In this document: positions 9,764-17,670 of the stretch, piece by piece | How the letters are laid out: each line of letters opens with the position of its first letter | Numbering within the stretch: the first letter of the stretch is position 1 | Assembly: GCF_003206155.1 (NCBI RefSeq) | Contig: NZ_PZJV01000001.1 | Location: 1,569,298-1,633,297 of the forward strand | Direction: 5' to 3' | Length of the DNA stretch: 64,000 nt | Source of the DNA: Salinicola halophilus | Lineage (GTDB): Bacteria; Pseudomonadota; Gammaproteobacteria; Pseudomonadales; Halomonadaceae | Notes under the pieces: model-generated | Database searches by the model: none | What the model saw: only the letters and a program-made list of their open reading frames with translations | What the model was told of the DNA's origin: nothing | Program-made: the position numbers and the translations under genes

Positions 9764-9788
9764 TCAAAAACCCCGGCGAGCCGGGGTT
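9764..9788 (-). terminator. Rho-independent terminator of the fadL-type gene
   Basis: Read leftward, AACCCCGG (9788-9781) pairs with CCGGGGTT (9776-9769) around a four-base loop and runs into TTTTT (complement of 9766-9770). It faces the porin terminator. Confidence 0.85.
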
Positions 9789-9812
9789 GGAGAGCAGGCA
9801 GGTGCGTGTGGA

Positions 9813-11204
9813 TCAGAACCGATACGTCGCCTGCGCGCCGAAGCCGTGAGCTTCGTTCTTGTAGTCGGCTTCGTAGCTGGCGCCGCCGGCTCCCTCGAGC
9901 AGGTCACTGCGCTCCTGGGAGATCTCGGTGCGCCGCTCGGTGAGGTAGGAGTAGGCAAGGTCGATGGTGAAATCGGGCACCGGCGTCCAGCCCGCACCCA
10001 GCGAGAAGATGCGCCGGTCGTCCGACGGAATGCGCACGCTGCGGTAGGTGTCGTTGGTCGGCGTCTCGTCGAGCGTGACGCCGGCGCGCAGCACCCACTG
10101 CGGATTGAGCGCGTACTCGCCGCCCACCCCGAATGCCCAGGCGTTGCGGTAGCTCTGCTGCTCCTGGGTGATGGTGCCGCCGCCGGTGCCGGTGACTCGA
10201 ATCTCGTCGAAGCGGTCCCAGCGCACCCAGGAGGCGCCGAACATCAGCTTGAGATCCGGCGTCATCTGCTGGGTGATCGAGAAGTTGATGGTCTCCGGCG
10301 TGGTGAGATCGAGTTCGGCGTCGTCCGCACGCACCACGTTGCCGAGCGGATCTTTCGCCTCGAAGTCGCCATCCAGGGTGTAATCGACCTTCGAGCGATA
10401 GGTCAGCCCCAGCGTCGTTGCCTCGAAGGGCCGATAAAGCACGCCAATGTTGTAACCCCACGCCTCGTCGTCGCCGTCGACCCGGGAGTCGACGTCCGCC
10501 GCCGAGTTGAACCCGGGCTCGCTCGGCAACTGCCGGCGCAGCTCGCCGTCGATCCGGTTATAGGTGACACCGACCCCGACCGAGAGGTTGTCGTTGAAGC
10601 GATACGCCAGCGTCGGCTGCACGGTCTCGACCACCACCTCGGTGTAGTCGCCGAAGTAGCGCCCCTGAAAATCCGACTCGTAGTCGGTCTTGGAACCGAA
10701 CGGCGCGTAAACGCCAAGGCCGAAGGACCAGTTGTCGTCGATCGGCTGGGCGTAGAACCCGAACGGGATGACCTTGTTGCCGACCATGTCGCCGTCATTG
10801 CCGCCGGGCACCGCTCCGACCGGCACCTGCACCCCGGACGGCGCGCCGCCCGTGGCGATACCGGAGTCGAGATTGCGGGTCGCGCTGACATTGTCGATAT
10901 CGTTCTGGACGTTGAGATAGGTCGCCCCCGCCGTGATCTGCGCGCGGTCGAGAAACGACATGCCCGCCGGATTGCCGTAGACGATGCTAGCATCGTTGAC
11001 GTTGGAACTGCGGCCGGCATGGCCGTAACCCTGGCCGCTCACACTCTGCTCGTTGAGTTGATACCCGCCGGCGAGAGCCTGACCCGACGCGGCGATCCCC
11101 GCCAGCGCGATGGCGAGCGATAGCCGGTTGTAGCGATGTCCGAAGCGACGCCCGAAGCGATGGCCGAAGCGATGGCCGAAGCGGTGACGATAGCGCTGAT
11201 CCAT
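9813..11204 (-). CDS. fadL: Outer-membrane long-chain fatty acid transporter, FadL/OmpP1 family
   Basis: A 463-residue FadL-family barrel. The mature part begins near AGGYQLNEQSVSGQGYGHAG and carries the conserved YGNPAGMSFL element of the N-terminal plug; it ends in an aromatic-rich strand terminating ATYRF. The ATG at 11204 has AGGGGA at 11211-11216. FadL proteins pass hydrophobic substrates (long-chain fatty acids, or aromatic hydrocarbons in TodX relatives) through the outer membrane. The oddity is the signal peptide: its n-region carries four HRFG-like repeats (HRFG, HRFG, RRFG and similar) encoded by 12-bp DNA repeats. It stands alone, convergent with the porin. Confidence 0.88.
   Translation of the reverse strand: MDQRYRHRFGHRFGHRFGRRFGHRYNRLSLAIALAGIAASGQALAGGYQLNEQSVSGQGYGHAGRSSNVNDASIVYGNPAGMSFLDRAQITAGATYLNVQNDIDNVSATRNLDSGIATGGAPSGVQVPVGAVPGGNDGDMVGNKVIPFGFYAQPIDDNWSFGLGVYAPFGSKTDYESDFQGRYFGDYTEVVVETVQPTLAYRFNDNLSVGVGVTYNRIDGELRRQLPSEPGFNSAADVDSRVDGDDEAWGYNIGVLYRPFEATTLGLTYRSKVDYTLDGDFEAKDPLGNVVRADDAELDLTTPETINFSITQQMTPDLKLMFGASWVRWDRFDEIRVTGTGGGTITQEQQSYRNAWAFGVGGEYALNPQWVLRAGVTLDETPTNDTYRSVRIPSDDRRIFSLGAGWTPVPDFTIDLAYSYLTERRTEISQERSDLLEGAGGASYEADYKNEAHGFGAQATYRF
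11134..11181. repeat. 12-bp tandem repeats encoding the FadL signal-peptide n-region
   Basis: Four units at 11134, 11146, 11158 and 11170 follow CGA(T/C)G(T/G/C)CCGAAG; units 3 and 4 are identical. On the minus strand they encode repeated (H/R)RFG tetrapeptides. Period and coding frame agree, so unit gain or loss would keep the frame. Confidence 0.9.
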
Positions 11205-11367
11205 GATGTATCCCCTGCACTTTTCACCCCTTTTGAGGCGAGGCGCTCGCGCCATCGCTGAGGGGTTTCTGTTGCCGTTGTCGGTGATCGACACGCGCTC
11301 GAACGCCGCGTGACGTATCGTTTTATCGTCTTCCGTTTTGACGTAAGCGTGAGGAAGCGTCAATTGG

Positions 11368-11381
11368 CAAACGGTCGTTTC
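11368..11381. promoter_or_regulatory. Possible PsrA-type fatty-acid regulator box upstream of fadL
   Basis: CAAACGGTCGTTTC matches the published Pseudomonas PsrA consensus (G/C)AAAC-N2-4-GTTT(G/C) exactly, with a 4-bp spacer. It lies 164 bp before the fadL start. PsrA controls beta-oxidation genes in pseudomonads; its presence in this organism is not shown in this window. Confidence 0.4.
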
Positions 11382-11540
11382 AATCGACTTTTGGGATTCT
11401 CTTTAGTCTTAGCCGGGGCGGTCTTCAGGACTCGAACCCGCTGATCCCGGAGGTTCCAGAGGGTTGCCGATGGCACGGCGCCGTCCGCGCTCGAATCCGT
11501 GACGCGAGCCAACCGCCGTTGCGCGTTCCGTCGTTCACGG

Positions 11541-11572
11541 TTGACCATTGTCTAACACGTAGGTTTTAGGCT
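11541..11572 (+). promoter_or_regulatory. MerR-type promoter with operator dyad for merR-copA
   Basis: TTGACC (-35, 11541-11546) is separated by 20 bp from TAGGCT (-10, 11567-11572). An imperfect dyad CTAACACGT/AGGTTTTAG (11552-11569, 7 of 9 paired) lies in the long spacer, the geometry used by MerR-family activators, which untwist over-long spacers. The start codon is about 30 bp downstream, consistent with autoregulation of the operon. Confidence 0.5.
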
Positions 11573-11602
11573 TGCGTCATTCGCTCGAGGTCAGGAGGTC
11601 GC

Positions 11603-12034
11603 ATGAAGGTCACAGAACTCGCTCGCACTGCCGGTGTCACCCCTGAGACGGTACGCCACTACACGCGTCAGGGGCTCCTCGTGCCGACGCGCGACCCCAA
11701 CAATGGCTATCAGCTCTTTGACCGGCGCGCGCTGAGTCGACTGCGTTTCATCCAGCGCGCACGCACGCTCGGCTTCAGTCTCAAGGAGGTCGCCGAGATT
11801 CTCGAACAGGCCGACCAGGGCGACTCCCCCTGCCCCCTGGTCAGGGATCTGCTGGCAGCGCGCCTGCCCTGCATTCGCAATCAGATCGAGGAGCTGCAGG
11901 CGCTCGCGGCGCGTATGGAACAGGCGATCCACGAGTGGTCGATGCTCCCGGACGGCACGCCGAACGGCGACAGTATCTGCCGCCTGATCGAGCACACCGC
12001 AGACGATGCCACTGCGCGAGGAGACCCCGCATGA
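11603..12034 (+). CDS. MerR-family heavy-metal-responsive transcriptional regulator
   Basis: A 143-residue regulator. The N-terminal winged helix-turn-helix is clear ([22 protein letters not shown]), followed by NGYQLFD and the dimerisation helix. Candidate metal ligands are Cys77 in SPCPLV, Cys90, and Cys126 in SICRLIEH. Cu(I) sensors of the CueR group have Ser at the position of Cys77, while Zn/Cd/Pb sensors such as ZntR and CadR have Cys, so the sensor looks divalent-type although it sits with a Cu(I)-type pump. AGGAGG at 11593-11598 precedes the ATG. Its TGA overlaps the copA ATG (ATGA). Confidence 0.85.
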   Translation: MKVTELARTAGVTPETVRHYTRQGLLVPTRDPNNGYQLFDRRALSRLRFIQRARTLGFSLKEVAEILEQADQGDSPCPLVRDLLAARLPCIRNQIEELQALAARMEQAIHEWSMLPDGTPNGDSICRLIEHTADDATARGDPA

Positions 12035-14796
12035 ACGCCTACCGCTACCGTATCGAGGCGATGCACTGTCAGGGCTGCGTCAAGCGTATGCGCGAGGCGG
12101 TGCAGGCCGAGGACGACGAGACCGACGTCAGCGGTGAGCCCGCCGATAAGCGTCTCGAGATCACCACACGGCTCGACGCCGACCGCATCGAGGCGCTGCT
12201 CACCGAAGCGGGTTACCCGCCCCGGAGAGAGACCGCCACGTCGCAGCGTTCCGACCACGTTCTAGCGATCCCCGGCATGAACTGTCAGGGCTGCGTCAGG
12301 CGTATTCGCGAGGCGATCCAGACCGAGGATGCCGAGGCCGACGTCAGCGGCATCCCCACCGAAAAGCGTCTGGAGGTCATCACACGGCTCGACGCCGGGC
12401 GCGTCGAAACGCTGCTGAGACAGGCGGGCTATCCGCCGAGCGGCGATGCCCTCGCAGCAGCGAATGCCCACGCGCCGGTGGGCGAGGCGTCCTCCAACGG
12501 CGCCTCGCCCACCGACCCGGTTGAGAAGAACGCCGACGGTACGCCGCGACGTTTCACCATCGGCGGCATGACCTGTGCCGGCTGCGTCAACGCGGTGCAG
12601 AGGGCGCTCTCCAAAACGCCCGGCGTTCAGCAAGCCCGGGTCGATTTCGCCGGCGAGACGGCACTGGTGACCGGCAGCGCGTCTGACGAGACGCTGATCG
12701 GCGCCGTTCGCTCGGCGGGCTACGACGCCGCCCCGATCGAGGATCTGCGCGAGGCCAACGAACGCCGCCAGCAGGACGCCGAACGTCGGATGCGCCGCCA
12801 CGCCGTGGAATCGGCAGTGAGTCTCGCCCTCGGCCTACCGATGATGGTGGCGATGTTCGTTCACACCCCCGTGCTCACCGGCGGCGAGCGCTGGCTCTGG
12901 TTCGCCCTGGGCCTGGCGACACTGGGCGTGCTGGCGACGGCCGGGCGGCGCTTCTTCGACGGTGCCTTCAAGGCGTTTCGCCACCACCAGGCCAACATGG
13001 ATACGCTGATCGCCCTCGGCAGCGCCGCGGCCTGGCTCTACTCCATGGCGGTGGTGCTCTTCCCCGGCGCCATTCCCGAGGGCTCACGCCATCTCTATTT
13101 CGAAGCGTCGCTGATGATCGTGGGGCTGATCGGACTGGGCCAAGCGCTGGAGCTACGCGCCCGCGGGCGTACCAGCCAAGCGCTTTCGCGCCTGCTCGAC
13201 CTCGGCAGCGACACCGCCCGGGTCATTCGTGACGGCGAAGAGGTCGAGGTCGATATCGACGAAGTCGTTGCCGGCGATCGCCTTCGCGTGCGCCCCGGCG
13301 AACGGCTGCCGGTGGACGGCGAGATCGAAGGCGGCGAGAGCTACATCGACGAGTCGATGCTCACCGGCGAACCGGCGCCCGTGCGTAAACGCGTCGGCGA
13401 ACCCGTCAGCGCCGGCACGCTCAACGGCCGTGGCTCGCTGATCTATCGCGCGACCCGGGTCGGCGATGACACACGGCTCGGGCGCATCGTCGACCAGGTC
13501 GCCCGCGCCCAGGCCTCGCGTCCGCCGATCGGCGCGCTCGCCGATCGGGTCTCGGCGGTGTTCGTACCCAGCGTGATGATCGCCGCGGTGCTCACGGCAC
13601 TGGCCTGGTTCAACGTCGGCCCGGCGCCGCAGCTCGTCCATACGCTGGTCGCGGCGACCACGGTGCTGATCATCGCCTGTCCCTGCGCGCTGGGACTCGC
13701 CACGCCGATCTCCACCATGATCGGCATCGGCAAGGCCGCCGAGCACGGCGTCCTCGTGCGCGACGGCGAAGCGCTGCAGTCGGCCAGTCACCTGACCACA
13801 TTGGTAGTCGACAAGACCGGCACCCTGACCGAGGGCAAACCGCGGGTCGTCGAGCGCCACGACGCGAGCGATGTCCTCTCTCGCGCCGAGATCGACGCCC
13901 TCGTCGCCGCCCTCGAACGCGGCTCCGAGCATCCGCTGGCCTCGGCGCTGCTCGAAGCCGTCGGCGAGACGACACCGGCGACGATCCACGACTTCGAGAG
14001 CCGCAGCGGCCGCGGTGTCGTCGCAACCCTCGACGACGGCCGTTCACTCCGGCTCGGCAACGAGGCGCTGATGGACGAGGCGGGCATCGATCTGACCGGC
14101 ATTCAGCAGACAGCGACGCGGTGGCAGCAGCAGGCGGCAAGCGTGATCTATCTCGGCGTGGGCGAGGCGCTCGCCGCCATCTTCGCGGTGCGCGATGCAC
14201 TGCGTGACGACAGTACCGACGCCATCGCGCGTCTCCGGGCCGAGGGGCTACGGGTGGTCATGCTCAGCGGCGACAGTGAGGCCGCCGCCCGCGCCATTGC
14301 CGCCGAGGCGGGCATCGACGAGGTGCATGCCGGCCTGCTGCCGGCGGACAAGCAGCGGATCGTCGAGACGCTACAGCGTCGCGGCGAGCGCGTCGGCATG
14401 GTCGGCGACGGTATCAACGACGCCCCGGCGCTCGCCCAGGCCGAGGTAGGCTTTGCCATCGGACACGGTACCGACGTGGCGATCGAGAGCGCTGGCATCA
14501 CCCTGATGCGCAACTCGCTCCACGGTGTTGCGGACGCCATCGCCATCAGCCGGGCGACGCTTGCCAACATCAAGCAGAACCTGTGGGGGGCGTTCGGCTA
14601 CAACGCGCTCGGCATCCCGGTTGCCGCCGGCGTGCTCTACCCGTTCACCGGCGCGCTGCTCTCGCCGATGATCGCGGCGCTGGCGATGTCGCTGTCGTCG
14701 GTCACGGTGGTGAGCAACGCCAACCGGCTGCGATGGTTCGAGCCCAGCCCCGCTCGTTCGCAAGCAAACCCCGACCGGAAGGCGGCCGTGACATGA
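12031..14796 (+). CDS. copA: Copper-translocating P1B-type ATPase with three N-terminal HMA domains
   Basis: A 921-residue inner-membrane copper exporter. Three metal-binding domains precede the core, with CxxC at Cys13/16, Cys85/88 and Cys182/185; the first two resemble each other closely and lack the usual MT before the first Cys. The core has the TGEP actuator motif, CPC at 550-552, phosphorylated Asp594 in [15 protein letters not shown], and [18 protein letters not shown] and [14 protein letters not shown] near the C-terminus are the Cu(I)-ATPase transmembrane signatures. The ATG at 12031 has GAGGAG (12018-12023) upstream and overlaps the merR stop by four bases, implying translational coupling. 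Confidence 0.96.
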   Translation: MNAYRYRIEAMHCQGCVKRMREAVQAEDDETDVSGEPADKRLEITTRLDADRIEALLTEAGYPPRRETATSQRSDHVLAIPGMNCQGCVRRIREAIQTEDAEADVSGIPTEKRLEVITRLDAGRVETLLRQAGYPPSGDALAAANAHAPVGEASSNGASPTDPVEKNADGTPRRFTIGGMTCAGCVNAVQRALSKTPGVQQARVDFAGETALVTGSASDETLIGAVRSAGYDAAPIEDLREANERRQQDAERRMRRHAVESAVSLALGLPMMVAMFVHTPVLTGGERWLWFALGLATLGVLATAGRRFFDGAFKAFRHHQANMDTLIALGSAAAWLYSMAVVLFPGAIPEGSRHLYFEASLMIVGLIGLGQALELRARGRTSQALSRLLDLGSDTARVIRDGEEVEVDIDEVVAGDRLRVRPGERLPVDGEIEGGESYIDESMLTGEPAPVRKRVGEPVSAGTLNGRGSLIYRATRVGDDTRLGRIVDQVARAQASRPPIGALADRVSAVFVPSVMIAAVLTALAWFNVGPAPQLVHTLVAATTVLIIACPCALGLATPISTMIGIGKAAEHGVLVRDGEALQSASHLTTLVVDKTGTLTEGKPRVVERHDASDVLSRAEIDALVAALERGSEHPLASALLEAVGETTPATIHDFESRSGRGVVATLDDGRSLRLGNEALMDEAGIDLTGIQQTATRWQQQAASVIYLGVGEALAAIFAVRDALRDDSTDAIARLRAEGLRVVMLSGDSEAAARAIAAEAGIDEVHAGLLPADKQRIVETLQRRGERVGMVGDGINDAPALAQAEVGFAIGHGTDVAIESAGITLMRNSLHGVADAIAISRATLANIKQNLWGAFGYNALGIPVAAGVLYPFTGALLSPMIAALAMSLSSVTVVSNANRLRWFEPSPARSQANPDRKAAVT

Positions 14797-14867
14797 CACT
14801 GTTACTCAATACCCTGGGAATCGCCGTCATCGCGTTCATCGTCTGGTGGTTCTGGCTCGAGGGCTGA
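14793..14867 (+). CDS. 24-residue single-membrane-helix peptide coupled to copA
   Basis: The ATG overlaps the copA stop as ATGA, so ribosomes finishing copA could reinitiate here. The 24 residues are almost one hydrophobic helix ([16 protein letters not shown]) ending in Glu-Gly and TGA. From memory, similar sequences form the N-terminal membrane anchor of small periplasmic cupredoxins found beside copA in pseudomonads; here the copper-binding domain is absent. It could be a remnant of such a gene or a genuine mini-protein acting on CopA. Translation is unproven. Confidence 0.5.
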   Translation: MTLLLNTLGIAVIAFIVWWFWLEG

Positions 14868-14910
14868 GCGCCCCGATACCGGCATCAAAAGACGATCTCC
14901 AGCAGACGAA

Positions 14911-14932
14911 GGGCGAGCCGTGCGGCTCGCCC
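14911..14932 (+). terminator. Hairpin after the copA operon
   Basis: GGGCGAGCC (14911-14919) pairs with GGCTCGCCC (14924-14932) over a GTGC loop. A second smaller hairpin GACGACG/CGTCGTC follows at 14943-14963. Neither has a good T run, so termination strength is unclear; it may serve the convergent yitT-like gene too. Confidence 0.4.
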
Positions 14933-15004
14933 GTCAGCGTTTGACGACGCTCTCGACGTCGTCTTGGCTTTCTCGAAGTCTCTATGGCAAGACGGCGATC
15001 ATCT

Positions 15005-15616
15005 TCAGCTACGGCTGGTACCGGCATAGAGCCCGGGCCGGTGATTGATCGTCAGGATCACCCCCAGCACCACGGCACCGATGATCGAATAGATCACGTT
15101 GGCCACCGGCAACACCGCGAACGCCGCCAGCATGATCAGCCCGTCCAACGTGAGCTGCACCTTCCCTGCCGGCCAGCCGTAGCGATCCTGCAGATAGACG
15201 GCGAGAATGTTGAAGCCGCCGAGGCTGCCTCGATGGCGAAAGAGAAACAGCACCCCCAGCCCGATCAGGCTGCCCCCCACCAGCGCCGCGAAGAGCGGCT
15301 CGACCTCGCCGATATTCAGCCATGTCGGCAGCATCCAGGAGATCCACGAGAGCAGGCTCACCGCAAGAAACGTCTTCAACGTGAACTGATGGCCGATACG
15401 GCGCCACGCCAGCCAGTAGAACGGCAGATTGATGACGAAGAAGACCGGGCCGAAGCTCGCGCCGGTGGCATAGGTGATCAGAAGTGCCATGCCGGCGGTA
15501 CTGCCGATGAGGATCTCGGCGTGATGGTAGAGCGCAAGACCCAGCGCGGCGCAGGACGAACCCAGAATGATGGCCAGACCGTCCTCGTAGGGGCGGTGAC
15601 GCTGCGTGGTTTCCAT
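15005..15616 (-). CDS. YitT family (DUF161) integral membrane protein
   Basis: A 203-residue membrane protein with about six hydrophobic helices. The pattern LGSSCAALGLALYHHAEILIGSTAGMALL near the N-terminus and GSLGGFNILAVYLQDRYG later fit the YitT/DUF161 family. Many YitT proteins carry a C-terminal DUF2179 domain; this one ends without it, as do short proteobacterial members. The substrate and role are not established for the family. It is a single leftward gene, 228 bp downstream of recJ and with no evident link to its neighbours. Confidence 0.8.
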   Translation of the reverse strand: METTQRHRPYEDGLAIILGSSCAALGLALYHHAEILIGSTAGMALLITYATGASFGPVFFVINLPFYWLAWRRIGHQFTLKTFLAVSLLSWISWMLPTWLNIGEVEPLFAALVGGSLIGLGVLFLFRHRGSLGGFNILAVYLQDRYGWPAGKVQLTLDGLIMLAAFAVLPVANVIYSIIGAVVLGVILTINHRPGLYAGTSRS

Positions 15617-15844
15617 GGAGCAACCCTTATTGTCGTGCCGCTGGATAAGCGGTCGTTATCGCAGTGGGCGCTTGTGGCGCCTCGGGCAGGATTATAGCGG
15701 CAAGCCGGTACGCGCGGAGACCCGAAAACGGTGAGCGCGACGAGAAACGATCGAGGCGGGATGATCGAGCGCGCCAGGCGCCCGATGACAGTCAAGCCGA
15801 GATTGGCTGTCGAGGGTCAAGGTGCCGGTGGCGCGTGGCGGAGG

Positions 15845-17662
15845 TTAGAGCCGCTCGGCGTGCTCGACCATCAGCTGCAGCGACTCGCGCCCCTTCCAGC
15901 GGTTGCGCGAGAGCTTGAAGGCGCAGCGCACCCGATCGCCAAGCGCGATGGGGGCGGCCTCGCCGGGATTGAGGGCGCGGAACCAGATCGCCCGACTGAC
16001 CGCTCGGCCGAGGGAGAGTTCGAGCATCAGGTGGTTGCCCTCGGCCCCCACCGGGCGCAGCTGCTCGACGAGAAACGTCGCCTCGAACAGCGGCGCATCG
16101 AATTCGCGACCGTAGGGCGCCAGCGTCTCGAGCTCGTCGAGAGTGCCAAGCTTCAGCTGCTCGGCGTCGAGTTCGCCGTCCGTCCACACCACCGGGAAGA
16201 GCTCGCGCCCGCCGAGCTGCTCGTCGACCGCCTGTCGGAACGTGCGGGAGAACGTCTCCAGCTCCATCAGCGGCACGCCGACACCCGCCGCACCGCGGTG
16301 ACCGCCAAAGCGCGGCAGGCACTCGGGGGCCAGCTCGAAGGTGCGCTGCAGCGCGTCGCGCAGGTGCAGCGCCTCGATGGAGCGTCCGGAGCCGGTGAGC
16401 ATCTCCGGCGCGGTGGCCGGGGTCAGCACCACCGTCGGCCGGCCGAAGGACTGCACCAGCCGCGAGGCGACGATGCCCTGCACCCCGGGATGCCCTTCGG
16501 GCAGATGGATCACCAGCGCCGAACGATTCTCTTCCAGCTGGCCCGAGGCCTGACGTCGGGCCTGCTCGACCATGTCTGCCTCGAGCGCCTTGCGCGACTG
16601 GTTGTCGTCATCGAGCACCTGGAGCTGGCGACGCGCGACGCCGTCGTCGGCGGCGAGCATGAAGTGCAGCGCCGCATAAGGGTCGTCGAGGCGCGAGCGG
16701 GCGTTGATGCGCGGCCCCATCTGGAACGCCAGCGTCTCGGCGTCGAACGGCGTGCTGTCGGCACCGAGGCGCTCCGCCATCACTCGCCAGCAGGGCGCTT
16801 CCATGCGGTTGATCAGCTTGAGGCCATAGACCACCACCGCGCGGTTGGCGGCACTCGCCCCCAGCGAAACGCAGTCGGCCACGGTGCCGAGCGCCACATA
16901 GGAGAGCCAGGGCGAGAGCTTGGGCGTCGACGAGGCCAGCACGCCCTGCTCGATCAGCACCGAGCGGGTCAGTGACATCACGAGCCATGCGACCATGCAG
17001 CCGGCGATGGTCTTGTCCGGGTACGGGCAGTCGCTTCGCGTCGGATTGACGGTGGCGTAGGCCGAGGACGGCGGCCCCTCCAGCGGCAGCGCGTGGTGAT
17101 CGGTGACGACGACGTCGATACCCGCTTCGCGAAGGCGGGCAATGCGTGGCTCGTCGGAAGAGCCGCAGTCGGCGGTGACCACCAGGGTCGGGCGTGGCGA
17201 CAGCGCGAGCGTGCGCTCGACCAGCGGCAGGCTGATACCGTAGCCGTCGTTGATGCGGTGACCGATCAGACTGTGGATCCTCGACGACGGGACGCCGAAA
17301 AGTTCGGTCAGCGCCCGTAGCATCACCACGTGGGAGGTGATGCCGTCGACGTCGTAGTCGGTGAGCACGCCGATGTGCTCGCCCTCGCTGACGGCGCGGG
17401 CGATGCGCTCGGCGCTTTTCACGCCGTCGGCGAGTTTCTCTGGATGGCTGAGGTAGCGAAGCGCCGGCGCGGTCAGCGCCTCCAGCGGCCCGTCGTGTCC
17501 GTGCAGGCGCCCGGCGAGGATGCGCGCCTGCAGTTCGGAGAGTCCGAGGTCGAGACCGCGCCGATAGAGCGCCTCGTCCCGCGGGCGGGCCAGGATGCGT
17601 CGCCGGGCGGGGTCGCTGGACGCCGCCGTCGTGTCCGGTTGGGGGAAGCCGCCGTCGTCCAT
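15845..17662 (-). CDS. recJ: Single-stranded-DNA-specific 5'-3' exonuclease RecJ
   Basis: A 605-residue DHH-family nuclease. Motif I DYDVDG (102-107) and the DHH signature VVTDHH (188-190) supply the metal ligands. RINARSRLDD, GTVADCV, HPGVQGIVASRL, GSGRSIEALHLRDAL and the DHHA1 motif FGGHRGAAG follow in order, with a C-terminal OB-like domain (CAFKLSRNRWKGRESLQL). RecJ degrades single-stranded DNA in recombinational and mismatch repair. It starts 8 bp after thrC, so they are cotranscribed; this position after hom-thrC is conserved in pseudomonad relatives. The N-terminus is slightly extended relative to E. coli RecJ. Confidence 0.92.
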   Translation of the reverse strand: MDDGGFPQPDTTAASSDPARRRILARPRDEALYRRGLDLGLSELQARILAGRLHGHDGPLEALTAPALRYLSHPEKLADGVKSAERIARAVSEGEHIGVLTDYDVDGITSHVVMLRALTELFGVPSSRIHSLIGHRINDGYGISLPLVERTLALSPRPTLVVTADCGSSDEPRIARLREAGIDVVVTDHHALPLEGPPSSAYATVNPTRSDCPYPDKTIAGCMVAWLVMSLTRSVLIEQGVLASSTPKLSPWLSYVALGTVADCVSLGASAANRAVVVYGLKLINRMEAPCWRVMAERLGADSTPFDAETLAFQMGPRINARSRLDDPYAALHFMLAADDGVARRQLQVLDDDNQSRKALEADMVEQARRQASGQLEENRSALVIHLPEGHPGVQGIVASRLVQSFGRPTVVLTPATAPEMLTGSGRSIEALHLRDALQRTFELAPECLPRFGGHRGAAGVGVPLMELETFSRTFRQAVDEQLGGRELFPVVWTDGELDAEQLKLGTLDELETLAPYGREFDAPLFEATFLVEQLRPVGAEGNHLMLELSLGRAVSRAIWFRALNPGEAAPIALGDRVRCAFKLSRNRWKGRESLQLMVEHAERL

Positions 17663-17670
17663 GCCGCGGC

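Larger units (their letters stand above)
11205..11602. other. Divergent regulatory region between fadL and merR
   Basis: This 398-bp gene-free stretch holds the leader of fadL to the left, an inverted repeat TTGACG (11338-11343)/CGTCAA (11358-11363), a PsrA-like box at 11368-11381, and the merR promoter and dyad at 11541-11572. I see no convincing gene in it. Confidence 0.7.

Noticed and set aside
11420-11445. tRNA-like T-arm on the minus strand (GGGTTCGAGTCC near 11434)
   Set aside because: The loop looks right, but no matching 7-bp acceptor stem, anticodon arm or CCA is found at tRNA spacing. Chance match, at best a relic.
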